Shown here in pieces: positions 22,339-34,686 of a stretch of 64,000 nt of DNA (the stretch's first letter is position 1; the number at the start of each line of letters is the position of its first letter). The notes below the pieces were generated by a model, which had not been told where the DNA came from, ran no database searches, and saw only the letters and a program-made list of their open reading frames with translations. This DNA is from Sclerotinia nivalis (lineage: Eukaryota > Ascomycota > Leotiomycetes > Helotiales > Sclerotiniaceae): positions 1,116,001-1,180,000 of the forward strand of contig JAPEIS010000002.1 of NCBI GenBank assembly GCA_029531795.1. The letters run 5' to 3'. The translations under genes and the position numbers were made by a program.

Positions 22339-24690
22339 ATGTCTTCATGTTTTGGATCAAGAAAGTCAAGGGGCGGTGATGATACTCGTCCATTATTGCC
22401 TCGATATGAAGATGATACCTCACTACAGAGGACTGCTCATCAAAAATTACACACATATCAGATGCTTAGAGCTTTATCCAAGGGATATATGCCATCCACT
22501 GAACAAACAATAGCCAATTTAAGAACATTATTGGCTTCCGATGTTTTAAATCCAGATAATCCAGAATTGACAGACAGCGGAAGAAGATTGCTTAAATTCT
22601 CAAAGCAATGGCTTACAGATTTCATTGAGTTGTTACGAAATAAGAATGATGGAGATCAGATTCAAGACTTCATATGGTTCTTGATACATTCAAGAATATC
22701 TGTCAATACATCAGATCTCGTCGAAAGAGCTACTAAAACAAGAGCAAGAGCAGATGCCGCAGCTGGTAAGTGTTATTTATCCTACGGCCTTTCATAACTA
22801 ACCAATTACAGCATACGGAAGTATCAAAACCGTTGGTAGCCTGCTCTTGACAAACTCCGACTTTCGAATCTTTCTTTCAGACCTCAATACTATTTTTCGA
22901 CAGGTTTTCGCAGATACAGCAAAGACAGTATCAGATGTTGCAGAAGAAGCTGCAAATAAGATCGAGCCATCAGCTGAAGAAAATGAGGCAATGAAGAAAC
23001 CAGGAGAAGAACGAAGTGAACCTATTCCCAAGGAAGACCTTCAAGCCGAAGCAAGTGAGATTGGTGAAGTTGTTACCAATGGATTGAAGAAGGCAGGCAA
23101 ACAAGCAAGCACAAGCCTAAAGGAGAATATTTCTGGAGAGCAAAGAGAAACTCTACGACGTCGGTTGAAGGAAGCGGTTACGAAATTGACAAAACGAACT
23201 GATTATTCGGATTCAGTCAACACAATTGGTCTTCTCATTCAACGATATGCTAAAGCTTATTCCAGAGCTGTGGATGAGTCTATTAGCGCTGTCCAAGATG
23301 ATGTCGAACCTAATCCAGCACTAGATCGTGCCGTGAAGAACGGTTGGTCTTTAATGAGTTCTTTCGGCGACAAGGATTCCTGGAAGGAACTAGAGAAGCG
23401 ATTCAATAAAGTTATGGAACACTCTCAAAAAGATCCCGACTTCGAAAATCTCATGGGAGACTTGGCGAAATCGATTCAACAGATGCTTTCTGATCCAGAT
23501 TTCTTCGATGCTGCAGACAAAAAAGTCGAGGAATTAAAGGAGAAGTCTAAAGAAGTGGGCACTGAATCTCCCCTTCGAAAAGATATTGATAGTCTCCTCA
23601 AACAAACACGCATAACATTTGATTCTGTAATGAATGATCAAGACGTCTCCAAACTGGTCAATACAACTTTGAAAATATGGAACATCCTCAACCCACTCAA
23701 TAAGCAATCCAACACCGAACTCTTCACCGATCTATCTACTGTCTTGATACCAATGTTCATCTCCGCCATACAATACGTACCAATTCCTCGTCTTGAAATA
23801 TCCGTCCCAGAGATTGATCTCCTTCTCGAAAATCTAATCCTTGAACCTGGCAGAACTATAAATCAGACCAGTTTCCTACCTTATCGACTAAAGATACAAA
23901 CCTACAACGATCTCTTAATTCAGAAAGCTCGATTCCGTACTTTTTCCAAGGTAAATTCTATGGTAACGGTCAAGATCCAAGGACTTTCGGTGGGAGCGGG
24001 TGGGGTTGGATTTTGGATGAGGGCACACAAAGGCTTGCTTCGCTTAGCTGATGAAGGCATCGCTTCTTTCCACCTTGATGATAGGGGTATTGATATCGAG
24101 TTCGACGTTGATGTTGGATACAACCAACTTGAGAAAATTCTCACTCTAAAGGATACACGTGTAAAGATTCATCATCTTTCATACGATGTCAGCAAATCAA
24201 AGTTCGCTTGTTTGGCCTGGTAAGTCTCTCTTCCAATATCTATTACTCCTTTATTCAAATGCTAACTAAACCTAGGCTCTTCAAACCTCTCCTCCGTCCC
24301 ATCATTCGCAGAACCCTCGAACATCAACTCGCTAAATCCATCGCCGATTTCTTCCATGCCGCAAATCGGGAACTTCTCTATGCCCGTGAACGTCTCCGCG
24401 CGACGAGAATCGCATCTCCAGATGATCTTCAAACATTCATCAAAGCTGTAATCACCAGGTTAACACCAGAAGAAGACCCCGATTTGTATGTGAATGTGGG
24501 AGTTCAGGGTGGAGCAAAGAGTAGAGGGAATGTGTTTAAGGGCGTTTATGCGCCGGGTAGTGTGGTGAAGGTTTGGGAAAGGGAGGGCAGAGATGCGGAG
24601 CAGATTGTTGAAGATGAGGGTGAGAATGTGGGTTGGAAAAATGCGATTTTTGATGTTAATGGGCAGGGTCAGGGTGTTATGGAATGGTAA
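22339..24690 (+). CDS. HAM1-like protein (fungal lipid-transfer/BPI-like family), function unknown
   Basis: Three exons, 22339-22765, 22812-24219 and 24276-24690, with introns of 46 and 56 nt, give 749 residues. Both joins keep the frame (ADAAA-YGSIKTVGSLL and KSKFACLAW-LFKPLLRP). The N-terminal half is helical and charged (TANLRTLLAS-type helices, then SDFRIFLSDLNTIFRQVF). Central helices include YSRAVDESI and PLNKQSNTELF. A beta-rich C-terminal part follows (YVPIPRLEISVPEIDLLLENL). This pattern matches the fungal HAM1-like N- and C-terminal domains (DUF5923/DUF4449), as I remember them. The C-terminal part is thought to resemble BPI/SMP-type lipid-binding folds. I infer a membrane- or lipid-linked role without direct proof. 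Confidence 0.85.
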
Positions 24691-25486
24691 ATGAGGCTAT
24701 TTCTAGTTTTGGTGGGAGTGGTTAATGCGACTGATGATTGACGGGTAATGTGAATGACGATAGGTAGGTATGATTTAGGAAAGCCGAAGCAAGGAGGAAC
24801 TAAATTGTATTTAATGATGGATGATCATAATTCCCATCTGGACTCGGGTCTCGGCGGTTATGTTGTTATTTTCCCTTTTCCCCTTTAATTTTGGCACCGC
24901 GCGTATCTTGGGATTTGGAATGGTGGATAATGAACAAGCGAAATTTAGTATGGCATGGTCTTAAGATCTTACGGCATGGGTATGGTATGGTATGGTGGAA
25001 GGCACAGGCGGGGAATCTTTAATCTCAATTTCAATCATCAAACATAATGAAAGTCAATTTTGACTCTTGTCCAAGTCTAATCAGGAAGCGAGGGAAAGTC
25101 GAATCGTTAATTAGCCAGTTCGTTCCACATAACATAATCAATATCACAAAAGCTTAATGCTGGAAATTACCTGCATCTATCATCTATCTAATGAAAGGGG
25201 TGACTTTTTCATAAGCAATAATAGAGCTAACTTTATAGAATCTTCAAATCTGGCTTGCTATTTCCGAACCGAATGCACATGTCGAAATATTTTGCTTCAT
25301 TCACGTCCTCAACCATCGGCCAGGCAATGCCACTTTCATCAATCAACACATCTAGCAACTTCGGCGCACCCAAAACCTATCGCCAAACTTAATGTCGAGA
25401 CTGGACAACAAATCTCCTTACACCTTGGTGATTCAAAGAGTGCAGTCGAGTGCATCTAGTCGTGGTCGTGTTCCAACCTCTCTACT

Positions 25487-25762
25487 CTATACCTGTATCC
25501 CACCTTCCAATCCCTTTCTCAATGCCGTTTTGAACCCATAAATCTGCACTTTGTCCCAGTCCCACACGCTACTTTTGATGTATTCATCCCAGCGAAGTTT
25601 GCTCCAAGACTTTTTCTTTGCTCTCGGCATAAGAAAAAAGTACCGTTTCTCTGCTTTATGGTGTCTCGCCATCTGGGGTAGGTATTCGGAGAAAGCACCC
25701 AAAGAATAGATATCCAGCTTCAGGGGAGGGCGTTGCACCTGCCAGATGCTTGGGTCGAAATT
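25487..25762 (-). pseudogene. Possible terminal exon or relic of an unidentified gene
   Basis: A frame of 91 residues starts just after a plausible splice acceptor (GGTTAG at 25763-25768 read on the minus strand) and ends at a stop. The composition looks like a folded protein: LDIYSLGAFSEYLPQM, RYFFLMPRAKKKSW and SVWDWDKVQIYGF. No upstream exon was found in the next several hundred bases. I do not recognise the family. It could be the surviving end of a decayed gene or a real small exon. Confidence 0.35.
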
Positions 25763-26704
25763 CTAACCGTTTTTGGAGCACTCATTCGTCGTCAGGGTGC
25801 ACGTGGATGATCAGTCACTCATGTTAGCTGAAGGTTTTAGAATTCCGGAACATTCAATGATGGCATTAAGTTCTGTTAGAGAGACTAAAACAGCGCGGGA
25901 AATTGGCCTCTAAAATACTAGATGTTTAATTGTTGGATGGAAGGTGATGATGCCAATTCCACGTCGAAGCCACGACGCTGTCAATGGTATATTATATCAT
26001 TAAAATAGTGAAGACCGTAGTTACGGTCAAAATAGGAACAAGAATTGAGCAGATTAAAAACTTGAGAGTAGAAGAAGGTTTCCGGGACCTATGGCGGCAT
26101 TCGATGCACTCGTCCAAATGAAGCATGCTAAAATCCTCTCTTTCGTAATCTGAATAAGTTGTCCATTGCTGTGAATTAAGTAGGCGGTATGAGCGTTTGG
26201 CTTTGTTGTTTTGTAGGAATCTAGCAGAGACTGATGTATGAGCCTCTCCTCGCTATATATGATGCTCTGGATGTTAAAATTTCAACGCAATTTCTCTCTT
26301 CTTTTACTTAGTCAAAATATTCAGTTGAAAATTGCAGCCACTCAATATTTAGCTAGTCAATCAAAGGCATGATGTATTTGAGAGCAATCATCGCTGGTAG
26401 ATTCCTCCAAGTCAGTCTACCCCGCTTCAACCACAAGCAAGATTATACCTGCAAATTCACACGCATACGACGTTGGAAACTTATGCACACACTTGCGTTG
26501 GTATGGGTGTGCTAGTCATCAACAGATAGCTGTGCCACGTACAGGCCTGCTAGTTGATAGGAAGTTTCTGCAACAACAATATATTATGAATTGAAGACTC
26601 GATTGACGACGTCACTTGATTAGAAGTAAACTCCTACTCCAAAACTTATTCTCCAAGAAAACTCAACGTAAAGTCCAGGCAATGACACTGCGTACCGTCG
26701 TCCT

Positions 26705-26982
26705 TTAATTTTTACAATCCTCACACCCGTGAAATTTATACCCGTGGGCATCCGGACGGTTGCATGGTGCTGAATTTGAGCCCGGATTTAGTGGTATCCG
26801 TTCAAAATCTAACAATGAATATATATTAGCAGATGATTCACCCTCAGCTACCTGGATTACACTTACAATCTTGTAGAAGCCGGTGGTTCCTGCCGAATAC
26901 CCTTTGATACTTCGCATATAGGAAGACAAATTCCCAGCTACATCGAAGTTTATAGCATAAGTAAAATTGTGTTTAGTTCTTC
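26705..26982 (-). pseudogene. Possible relic of a small protein gene
   Basis: A minus-strand frame reads through AINFDVAGNLSSYMRS and KGYSAGTTGFYKI, then meets a consensus donor (GTAAGT) with an acceptor 58 nt later. Unspliced, the frame continues to a Cys/His-containing end (HGCEDCKN). Spliced, it ends quickly at a stop. No start or upstream exon is evident. I do not recognise it; a decayed small secreted protein is one possibility. Confidence 0.22.
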
Positions 26983-27645
26983 AGTCGCGTTGATATCAAG
27001 TTGTTCGCTTCCTCATTGGTACGATTAACAGCAATGTCTGCTCAAAGTTCCACAAATATGGTTTATACTATTCTGTTGTGTGTCATTGGCTACATAGCCA
27101 TTCAGCTGTGTTCTTCATTCAGCTGACCTTGGAGAGTAGTTGAAGTAAGATAGATCCGCTTTACTAATGCAGACCCGGATCAAGATGAATTCATGCTTCA
27201 CTCCTTCCCCCTTCCATATCGAATTTCTGCAACAAATTCCATGACTATTCGATTTAAAATCCGGTTGTAATATTTTCAAAAATGCAGTTGCTCCCAGCTG
27301 GGCGCTATCGAAGTATTAAAAATCCAATCCGGAATAGACTTGCAACAATTAGTATTTTTTGAAGCTCAAAAGTTTCGGCAAGTGATACCGAACCGGTCGA
27401 GGAGCCGAAGTATGTCTTGAAGTGAAGTGTGAGGTGGGGCATTTTTTGTGTCATAGCAAAAAAGCCATTTCCCTCAGGTGTTTAATTCAACAGAACAACA
27501 GCGAAACTACATAAAACTTGAGTCAAACAAAACTGTAAGAATCTCTCGTAATATTTCACTAGAAATCATGATTGAAAGATTAGGAAAGGCTTCGTACAAC
27601 ACACTGCTTCGGTGCACTCGAAGCAGCAGTGTCCCACTCTTTACC

Positions 27646-28215
27646 ATGAAATCAATAACTTTAAGGAGTCGTCACATTGATATTCACACATGCATGACAC
27701 GCCCGCCCTCACCATCCCTCAAATCACTATCGACCACAGCATCTAGCCCTGTCGTCGGTCTCGGAGTGTTTATCCTCCATCCCACTCACCCACGCTCTAC
27801 CCCATCAAACCCCATGTATCTCCTTGGTGAACGCATCAATTCGACCGCAGCCAATACATGGGGTCTTCCAGGCGGACATCTAGAATTCGGCGAAACGTTT
27901 GAAGAAGGTGCATCGAGGGAAGTTCTGGAAGAAACAGGCTTGCATATCCCCGTGGATAGGTTAAAGTTTTGGCATTGTAGGAATTTGTTGATGAAGGAGG
28001 AGAAGAGACATTTCGTGTCGATTTTTATGGTCGGGGTGTGGGATGGTAAAGGCGAGGGACCGAGAGTGATGGAGAAAGATAAATGTAAAATGTGGGAGTG
28101 GGTGGGATGGGAGGAGACGAAGAGGTGGGTGGAGGGAGGGAATGGTGGAAGGAAGTTATTTCCAGGAATGGGGGGCTTGGTTAGAGAGATGAAGGGAGTG
28201 GCCCCGAGTTTTTGA
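27646..28215 (+). CDS. Nudix hydrolase, NUDT15/MTH-like
   Basis: The frame contains a complete Nudix box: GGHLEFGETFEEGAS followed by REVLEETGL, matching G-x5-E-x7-REUxEExGU. It is preceded by NTWGLPGG, as in NUDT15-like enzymes that hydrolyse modified nucleoside di- and triphosphates. The start is uncertain. ATG at 27646 has the best context (ACCATGA) and gives 189 residues. ATG at 27568 would add 26 residues that could serve as a mitochondrial presequence (MIERLGKASYNTLL...), and ATG at 27694 gives a shorter form. No intron is needed. The catalytic glutamates are intact, so the enzyme is probably active. It sits 166 bp upstream of a broken HET gene. Confidence 0.88.
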   Translation: MKSITLRSRHIDIHTCMTRPPSPSLKSLSTTASSPVVGLGVFILHPTHPRSTPSNPMYLLGERINSTAANTWGLPGGHLEFGETFEEGASREVLEETGLHIPVDRLKFWHCRNLLMKEEKRHFVSIFMVGVWDGKGEGPRVMEKDKCKMWEWVGWEETKRWVEGGNGGRKLFPGMGGLVREMKGVAPSF

Positions 28216-28381
28216 GAATGATTTCCTATATTCTCTGTGCGATTAATAACTGCACCGCCTTATGTGGCTCATTTGTAATGTCGCATCACTACTATCCGAG
28301 GAAAGTATGCATTGTCATTGTATCAAATACTTTATCAGGACTGTTCCCAGCAGCCTTGAGTATTAAGCATTTATTGTCAAA

Positions 28382-30122
28382 ATGGATATTTTTGACTTGG
28401 ATGATTTGGAAGAACTTCGCCACGAACCTCTCCAAGAAACAGACTCGATTCGATTGTTAATCCTCCCCCCAGGCGAACCCAAATCTCTGGTTCGATGCAA
28501 TCTCATTCATACAACAATACGCGAATGTCGTACCAGTATTCACGAGGGTTATACAGCTTTGTCCTATGTTTGGGGCGATGCAAACGATACCACAGATATG
28601 TGGATAAATGGATGTCGTTTTGCTATATATCACTATAAACCTCGCGATGGCGTTCGATGACCTGCGCGATGAGAAGCGGCCACTACGATTATGGGCCGAT
28701 GCTATTTGCATCAATCAGAAATCAAATAATGAGCGCACTTCCCAAATAAATAGTCTTGCTGATCAGACTGTGATATACCTGGGGGCCCCAACGAATCTAA
28801 CGAATTTTTTGTTTGAGCTCATATGCGCAGAGGAACATATGCTTCACTGTTCATGAGAGAACCAATTAGAATGTATACTCTATCCAATGCTACTAAGGAG
28901 GCAACTCTTGATATATTATCACGTCCATGGTTTAATAGAGTTTGGGTATATCAAGAATTGGTCCTTTCACCGAAAGTGTTTGTGCAAATTGGCCAAGTGC
29001 GAGTATCTTGGAATTTTCTTGGCGAAGCTCTGTTCTATTTTGAATGGAACCGGATTTCGGATGTTATGCCAAAACCCTCGGAAACCGATATCGCTCATTT
29101 TGGATCGAGGCTTTGGACATGGAATACACCACAGCACTAAGTACTCTGGGATATGAATCAAGCGCGGTTGAAGTATCATCGTAGCCTATGGTCTGGAGGC
29201 AGTCCACCCGCCCTTCTGGAAGTTCTAATATCTCGAAGAGGCTCAAAAGCATCCGATTTGAGGGATATGATATTTGGTCATGACGCTGTGACGGGCCATA
29301 TATGCCCACGAACAATACATCGTAAATGGCCAATACTTCACAACTGGAAGTCACTTTATTATATGACGCACGTTGATTATACCCAAAGTGTAGAAGACGT
29401 GTACACGCGAGCGGCTGTCTACAGTGCTTGCTTCGATAGCCCGAACGGAATAAGACGACTTCTATATCATGCCGCCACCAAAGCCTCGCATGTTAAAAGA
29501 GACGGCCTTCCCTCTTGGGTGCCGGACTGGGCACTAGACCTAAGTGACGTTCAAAATCCTTGCTGGCCGTTTTCTAATGATCCTATGAATCTCGTGGATA
29601 TCCCATTAGCGGATGAATTCAATTGTGGTTATATACCCGCGTCTCGATATATTTTAACGTTCTTCTACAGGAATACTACATACGAGCTGGAGATTGTTGA
29701 ACACACTAGTCAATTGGAGATTGATGGTAGTCAATCACCACTAAACAAGGTGGTATATGGATATTACAGACACCCAAACCAAAAAAAAGCCTGAAAGGTC
29801 GGACCTATGGTCCAGCTACCCACCCATCCCTATCTTCCGAATGCTTCGTTCTCTGTGGCAAAGTCTTGTGACAGCAAACGTGTGGCCCCGACCGCAGGAT
29901 AGCGGATGCGTCTTTCGACCGATACAGAACTACCAAGATCCAGAGTTCGACGACCGGATCGATGACGAAATTCGTACTGGAACCGGGAACAAACCTCCTA
30001 TACTACATTACACATATATTGGTAGAGCGTGGACTGATAAAGCGGACTACGACCAAGAGATCACCACGGAAGGGAAAAGTGATACTAACCTCGAAGAAAT
30101 TTCAATCATTGCTGTCCATTGA
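28382..30122 (+). pseudogene. HET-domain (heterokaryon incompatibility) gene, disrupted
   Basis: HET-domain landmarks appear in order but in different frames: YTALSYVWGDAND, then LWADAICINQ, then RPWFNRVWVYQEL. The first frame starts at a good ATG (28382). A frameshift lies near 28622-28640, where the frame changes to INLAMAFDDLRDE, and another near 28830-28856. An in-frame TAA stands at 29138-29140, after which the same frame continues for 218 codons (SRRGSKASDLRDMIFG, DGLPSWVPDWALDL) to 29794. A third shift at an 8-A run (29781-29788) would extend the frame to 30122. A few residues also seem missing before SLADQTVIYLG. HET proteins trigger cell death on fusion of unlike strains; this copy cannot make a full one. 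Confidence 0.85.
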
Positions 30123-31911
30123 ATCGGATATATTTAGGCATACTTACTTCATCTCCAACAAACCTACCACTTACATATCAAACACCACTCCTCAAACTCT
30201 GAATCCGCCGCCTCTGCTGTTGGGCTCATTCCGAAATGCCCCATTTCGGCTGTTGGTGATTGAAGGCTTGGGGCAAGTACTATCCATCGGTACAATTGGT
30301 TGTAGCTCATTATTATCTATCATTCAACCGAATCACAAACCCCAAATTGTTACGTGGTGCCTAAAAACTCTTATTCACGAACGTATTAGAATTCAGACCG
30401 CCTAGTGACTTTCATCTTCCTCCACAAAAGTTAGACGATGCTTCACTAGCCTTTCTCCTGACTCATTACCTTCTTCTCAACTAGTTAATTTCTCTCAATA
30501 TTGCTAGGTAACTCTCTCTTCCCTCCATCCACAAACTTCAAATTATATCCTATCAATCCTTTTCTCAACTTTCCACCTTTCATCAACAACTACTCATCAA
30601 CAACTACTCATCAACAACTACTCATCGACAACTACTAATACGCATACCTCACATCACCTAGACACACTCTCACACCTTCATACACAACTCCATACACAAC
30701 TCCACTCAATAAACAACACATCAAGATCCCACCAAGTCCTACTCCTAGCGATCCACCCACATTCCAAGATATCTATCTATTCATTTCTACATCATCGAGT
30801 CTCTCTCCCATACATACAAACAATAAACAACAAATACCCCCAAACCGAAAAACTACCAAATCACCAAATCCACTTCCTCCCCTCCCGTCTTCGAAGTAAA
30901 GAAACTCAGGAGGAAAACTGGAGAGAGAGTTAGGGGTTGATATTTTCAGAGATTTTGCATTGAAGGAGGATGAAGGATGAGAAGGAAGGTTTATGGATTT
31001 GGGGATCTACTATATAATATATAATGAAGTACAGTCGTAAATCCCTCGCATTCTCGGTGATGTATTCATATATGTACATCTATGTACATCTATTCACTCT
31101 CGAGGACTACGACGTCGATATACGAGCAAAGTAACCTGATGATTTATTGGTCGAGGACCAAAACGGATGAGGGGGATGGGTGGTGTATGAATAAGAGAGA
31201 TGGGATGAAATGACTGCCTTGCTTGTTTGTTTGTATATTGCTCCTAATACATCATTGATTCATTCATTCATTCATTCATTAGAGGAGAAAAGTATATTAG
31301 GATTTATAATTACTCCCTCCCCCTTTCCCTTCTCTTTCTCAAAAAGAGAAACTCGATTATTCAAACATACTATTACTATTAATGTATAAATAATAACATA
31401 ACAATAAGATTCAAAACAAAATAAAATCTTATGTAAAACGCATTCTCGAAACTATAACCGAGATCTTATTCGAAAAAGTAAGAATAAATAATATTGAGAA
31501 AATCTATTATTTCTAGGAGTATATCGCGGCTTGTGAAGTATACTTGTATATATCTGTAGTGTAATAAACATATGCACGAATGAGAATATTAATTTCCTAC
31601 ACCAGAATGAAAATAAATGAACAAACAGTACTGTGGATAATGATACGCGATGTCATATATGCATTTTAATTTCATCTCTCGTTTGCGAGGTACTACATAG
31701 CGAGTTTCTTTCTTTCCTTTAACATCTTTTCCTTTCATGCTGAAAGAAGTGCACTATCTAGTACAGACAAAAAGTATCATCTCGCGATCTGTAAACCGGT
31801 ATACTATTACCAAAATAAAAATGCATCCATAAACGAAATGAAGTGTCGTCTCCCTAGTCTCCAATCATGCATGTATCGAGATTTAAGCCTAGTACAAGCC
31901 AACATCTAGAT
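30123..31911. other. Intergenic region with a 14-bp tandem repeat
   Basis: No gene seen. It holds four copies of a 14-bp unit (30581-30636), an ATTC microsatellite (31257-31279) and AT-rich DNA. The right end is probably 3' UTR of the minus-strand zinc-cluster gene. Confidence 0.6.
30581..30636. repeat. Four tandem copies of a 14-bp unit
   Basis: The unit CATCAACAACTACT is repeated four times head to tail, the last with one change (CATCGAC). Confidence 0.9.
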
Positions 31912-34686
31912 CTAGATAGAAACCACCGAGGAAAACTTCTTCATCATCTTTCCAGCTGCACCAAGTGATCCATGATTCTTTCCTTTCAATACCTATTATA
32001 AATATTAGTACCGATTCCTCAGAGCCTAATCCGGCAGAGGTTTGCGCCTAGAAAAACTTACACGTTGATGTTCGCAATCTATCTTCTGTTTCATATCGGA
32101 CCACAAATTCCACATAGATGCACTGATGAATGTGCTCGTGAAGCTCTTTTCAGGCCGGGAGACCGTACATCTAAAACCACAACATACCGATGCAACTAGA
32201 TAAATGACTAATGCCATCGTAGATATCTCGAGATGCCTTGAGACGGCCATGGTAACTGCAAGACAAAGTGCTAGTGCTGCAAGTGTAGAGACCTTGCAGA
32301 GGGTCGTTGTAGCCGGAGTGTTTGCTGCTTCTGTACTGTTCTTGACAAGCGTAGAGGATCCCAAAATGTGGACGATCAGGCTTGGGCTGGCTAGTGGAAC
32401 GGCGGAAGTATTCTGGGCCTTTGAAACAATAGTCTCAATGCCACAGTTATCCAAAGAGCCACTGTTGACCTTATCGGTAGAGCTCGAAGATGCCTTCGCG
32501 TCCAGTTTGTCCACAAGTGAGAAACGAGGCGAGGAAATGACCTTGACGCGATCCGGTACAACTAAAGCTCCAGTAGTAACTACGCCGGCTAATACCTGTG
32601 CCGCAGATTCTACGCTTGACTTGGATCTTGGACTTGACATTGACGAGCTTGCAGCTACGTGCGTAGAAACAAGGTTGGTGTTGACGCTCGATACCTGTCG
32701 ATCCGAACTGCTCGTGGCAAAGTTTGCACGTCGAGACTGGACATAATCGCCAACTAGTTGTGCAGCACGACTAAGAGAGGTGTCAATGATCGTCGAGTTG
32801 TTCGAGCTTGCGTGGGCGTCAGGGTGTTGTTGTGGTTCCACAATGGTGGTGCCATCGCCTGTGTTGCTTTCCGTGATATTCTGTACTGCATCCGGTCTAG
32901 ATTTAGTTAATGAAGAGAGCGTTGATTCAAAGCTCCACGGAGTTTCTCCAGGGACGGGACTAAAACTAGATTCTAAGCCTCTAGAAGTGTTTATGTTCAT
33001 CGGTAGCCCGTCGCCGCCCGGACTCGAAAGTAGCTGTTCAGCGGAAGCACGCGGAACATGTGACTCGCCCATGCTGGATGAGAAAGCGTTCACAAGCTGG
33101 CGGTCGTTATCGTCAATGCGGTTGCGTTCACGTTCCAATAGTACTTGGTGTTTGGTGCGCTGGCTGCGACTGCGTCCCTTGATACTGCTGTCACTCGATC
33201 CAGATTGAGGTGATTGCTCAACGCCCGAATCAACACCCGGACCAGTAGCATTTCCATAAGCATCATCTGGGCCGGTGTTTACAAAGCCATATTCTGAACC
33301 TTGTGATTGGTAACAGCTATCAGTCGGGGAGAAGCCAAATGTTGTGGGGGGTCCATGTGGGCTAGCTCCACCGCCGGTCTGAGAAATTGTCGTCGGTGAT
33401 ACCGATGGAACGTTATTTACTCGAGATCTCGGAGCTGGGGCGTGTACAAAACTGTTGATCTTTTCAGGGTCTTCATTCGCTACAGCTTGTGAATGAGCCT
33501 GTTGAGTGTGGGTCGGTGAGGAGTTCTGCAAATCGCCAAATGGTTCGAAGAAATCTAGATCGGATTGTGGTTGAGTTGAAGATATGTATTGTGAGTCAAC
33601 ATCTGCATGAGCCAGTGGTTGTGTATTGTAGTAGTTTGAGAAATGGCTGGTGTTATTCAATGGTTGAGGACTAAAAGATGACGATTGATCAAATGATGAG
33701 AAGTCGAATGATAAATTATCATTCATTGTAGAAAAGCTAGTATCGAAATCAGGGAAGCTGTCGTAGTTGGTCATGCTAAAGTCGCTGTATTGGGTATCGA
33801 AACCTGGGATAGAAATTTCTGGGTTCCATTGGTTGAGGTCGTCTTCTGGAAAAAGGACGAAATCTTCAATTGTAAATGAATCAACAGGAGGACTGCTTTG
33901 CTCAGAGCCTTGTGTTGTTTCTCGAGATAATGAAGGAGTTGATGCAGCAGGACTCGGGTTTGATTGTGAAGGAGGAGAAGGCCTGATTGATGCACATACT
34001 CTGGACATATCTGTACGTGAAGAACATCTATGAGATGGGTCACACTATAAATTAATTAGCAAGCATTCGACCATGAGTTAGAATAGGAAGCAACTCACTC
34101 TGATCTTCTTTCGCTTGCACTCATCACAAGCTTTGATGATTCTCATCAGATGTGCATGTTCTCTCTGTTCTTTTGTTTTAGTTCCGCGACCAGCAGAATT
34201 TGTAACATCGATGCCATCCTTGGTCATGATGGAAAAGCCAGGTAGTCTGATTTCCGCAGACTTCTTTGTGGTATCCTTTTTCGTCTTCTTCGTAACTCGC
34301 GACCCTCTAGTTCGATTTGAAGGGGTGCTCATTGAGCTATAAGTGGGATCGGCGAAGGTAGCTGAAGAAGCAGGGCTAGGAGTGAAAATTGGTGGACTCA
34401 ATCCTGAAGATTGCGATTGAGAAGGACTTTGGTCAAAAGCCCATGGCATAACATCGTATCGACGAACGAGGGAACCGGTATTGATATCAACGGTTGCATG
34501 GTTATAGAAATCGATCGTCACGGTGGAAAGCTTATCTTGTTTGCAAGCATTTCCAAGCACGTAAGCATCAATCAAATCCTCAAGCTCTCTTGATCCAAGA
34601 GCAGGTTGGAATTGAAGTGGTGCACCCAAAAAGGGTTGAGTGATGGTGAAAGAGTTGAAAGTAGGCATTTGATTTCTTGTAGACAT
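31912..34686 (-). CDS. Protein with half Zn2Cys6-like cluster and C-terminal membrane hairpin
   Basis: Three exons on the minus strand, 34686-34099, 34044-32062 and 31992-31912, all phase 0 with introns of 54 and 69 nt, give 883 residues. The first join restores KACDECKRKKIR-CDPSHRC, i.e. C187, C190, C197 and C203. This is the first half of a fungal zinc cluster, but the usual CxxC of the second half is not visible. Upstream are basic stretches (RVTKKTKKDTTKKS), and the next 550 residues are Ser/Gln/Asp-rich and acidic, like activation regions. Near the end lie two hydrophobic helices, about 781-798 (STLAALALCLAVTMAV) and 804-820 (STMALVIYLVASVCCGF). The last exon adds a basic tail. It may be a membrane-held regulator. 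The ATG choice at 34686 follows a TTG-only extension. Confidence 0.75.

Larger units (their letters stand above)
24691..27645. other. Gene-poor region with possible gene relics
   Basis: About 3 kb without a confident gene. Two minus-strand segments look protein-like (25487-25762 and about 26705-26980) and are treated separately. The rest has only short open frames. A GTATGG run lies near 24980. Confidence 0.5.

Noticed and set aside
32204..33208. Plus-strand frames opposite the zinc-cluster gene
   Set aside because: They are antisense shadows of the Ser-rich coding region; no independent motif or start context.
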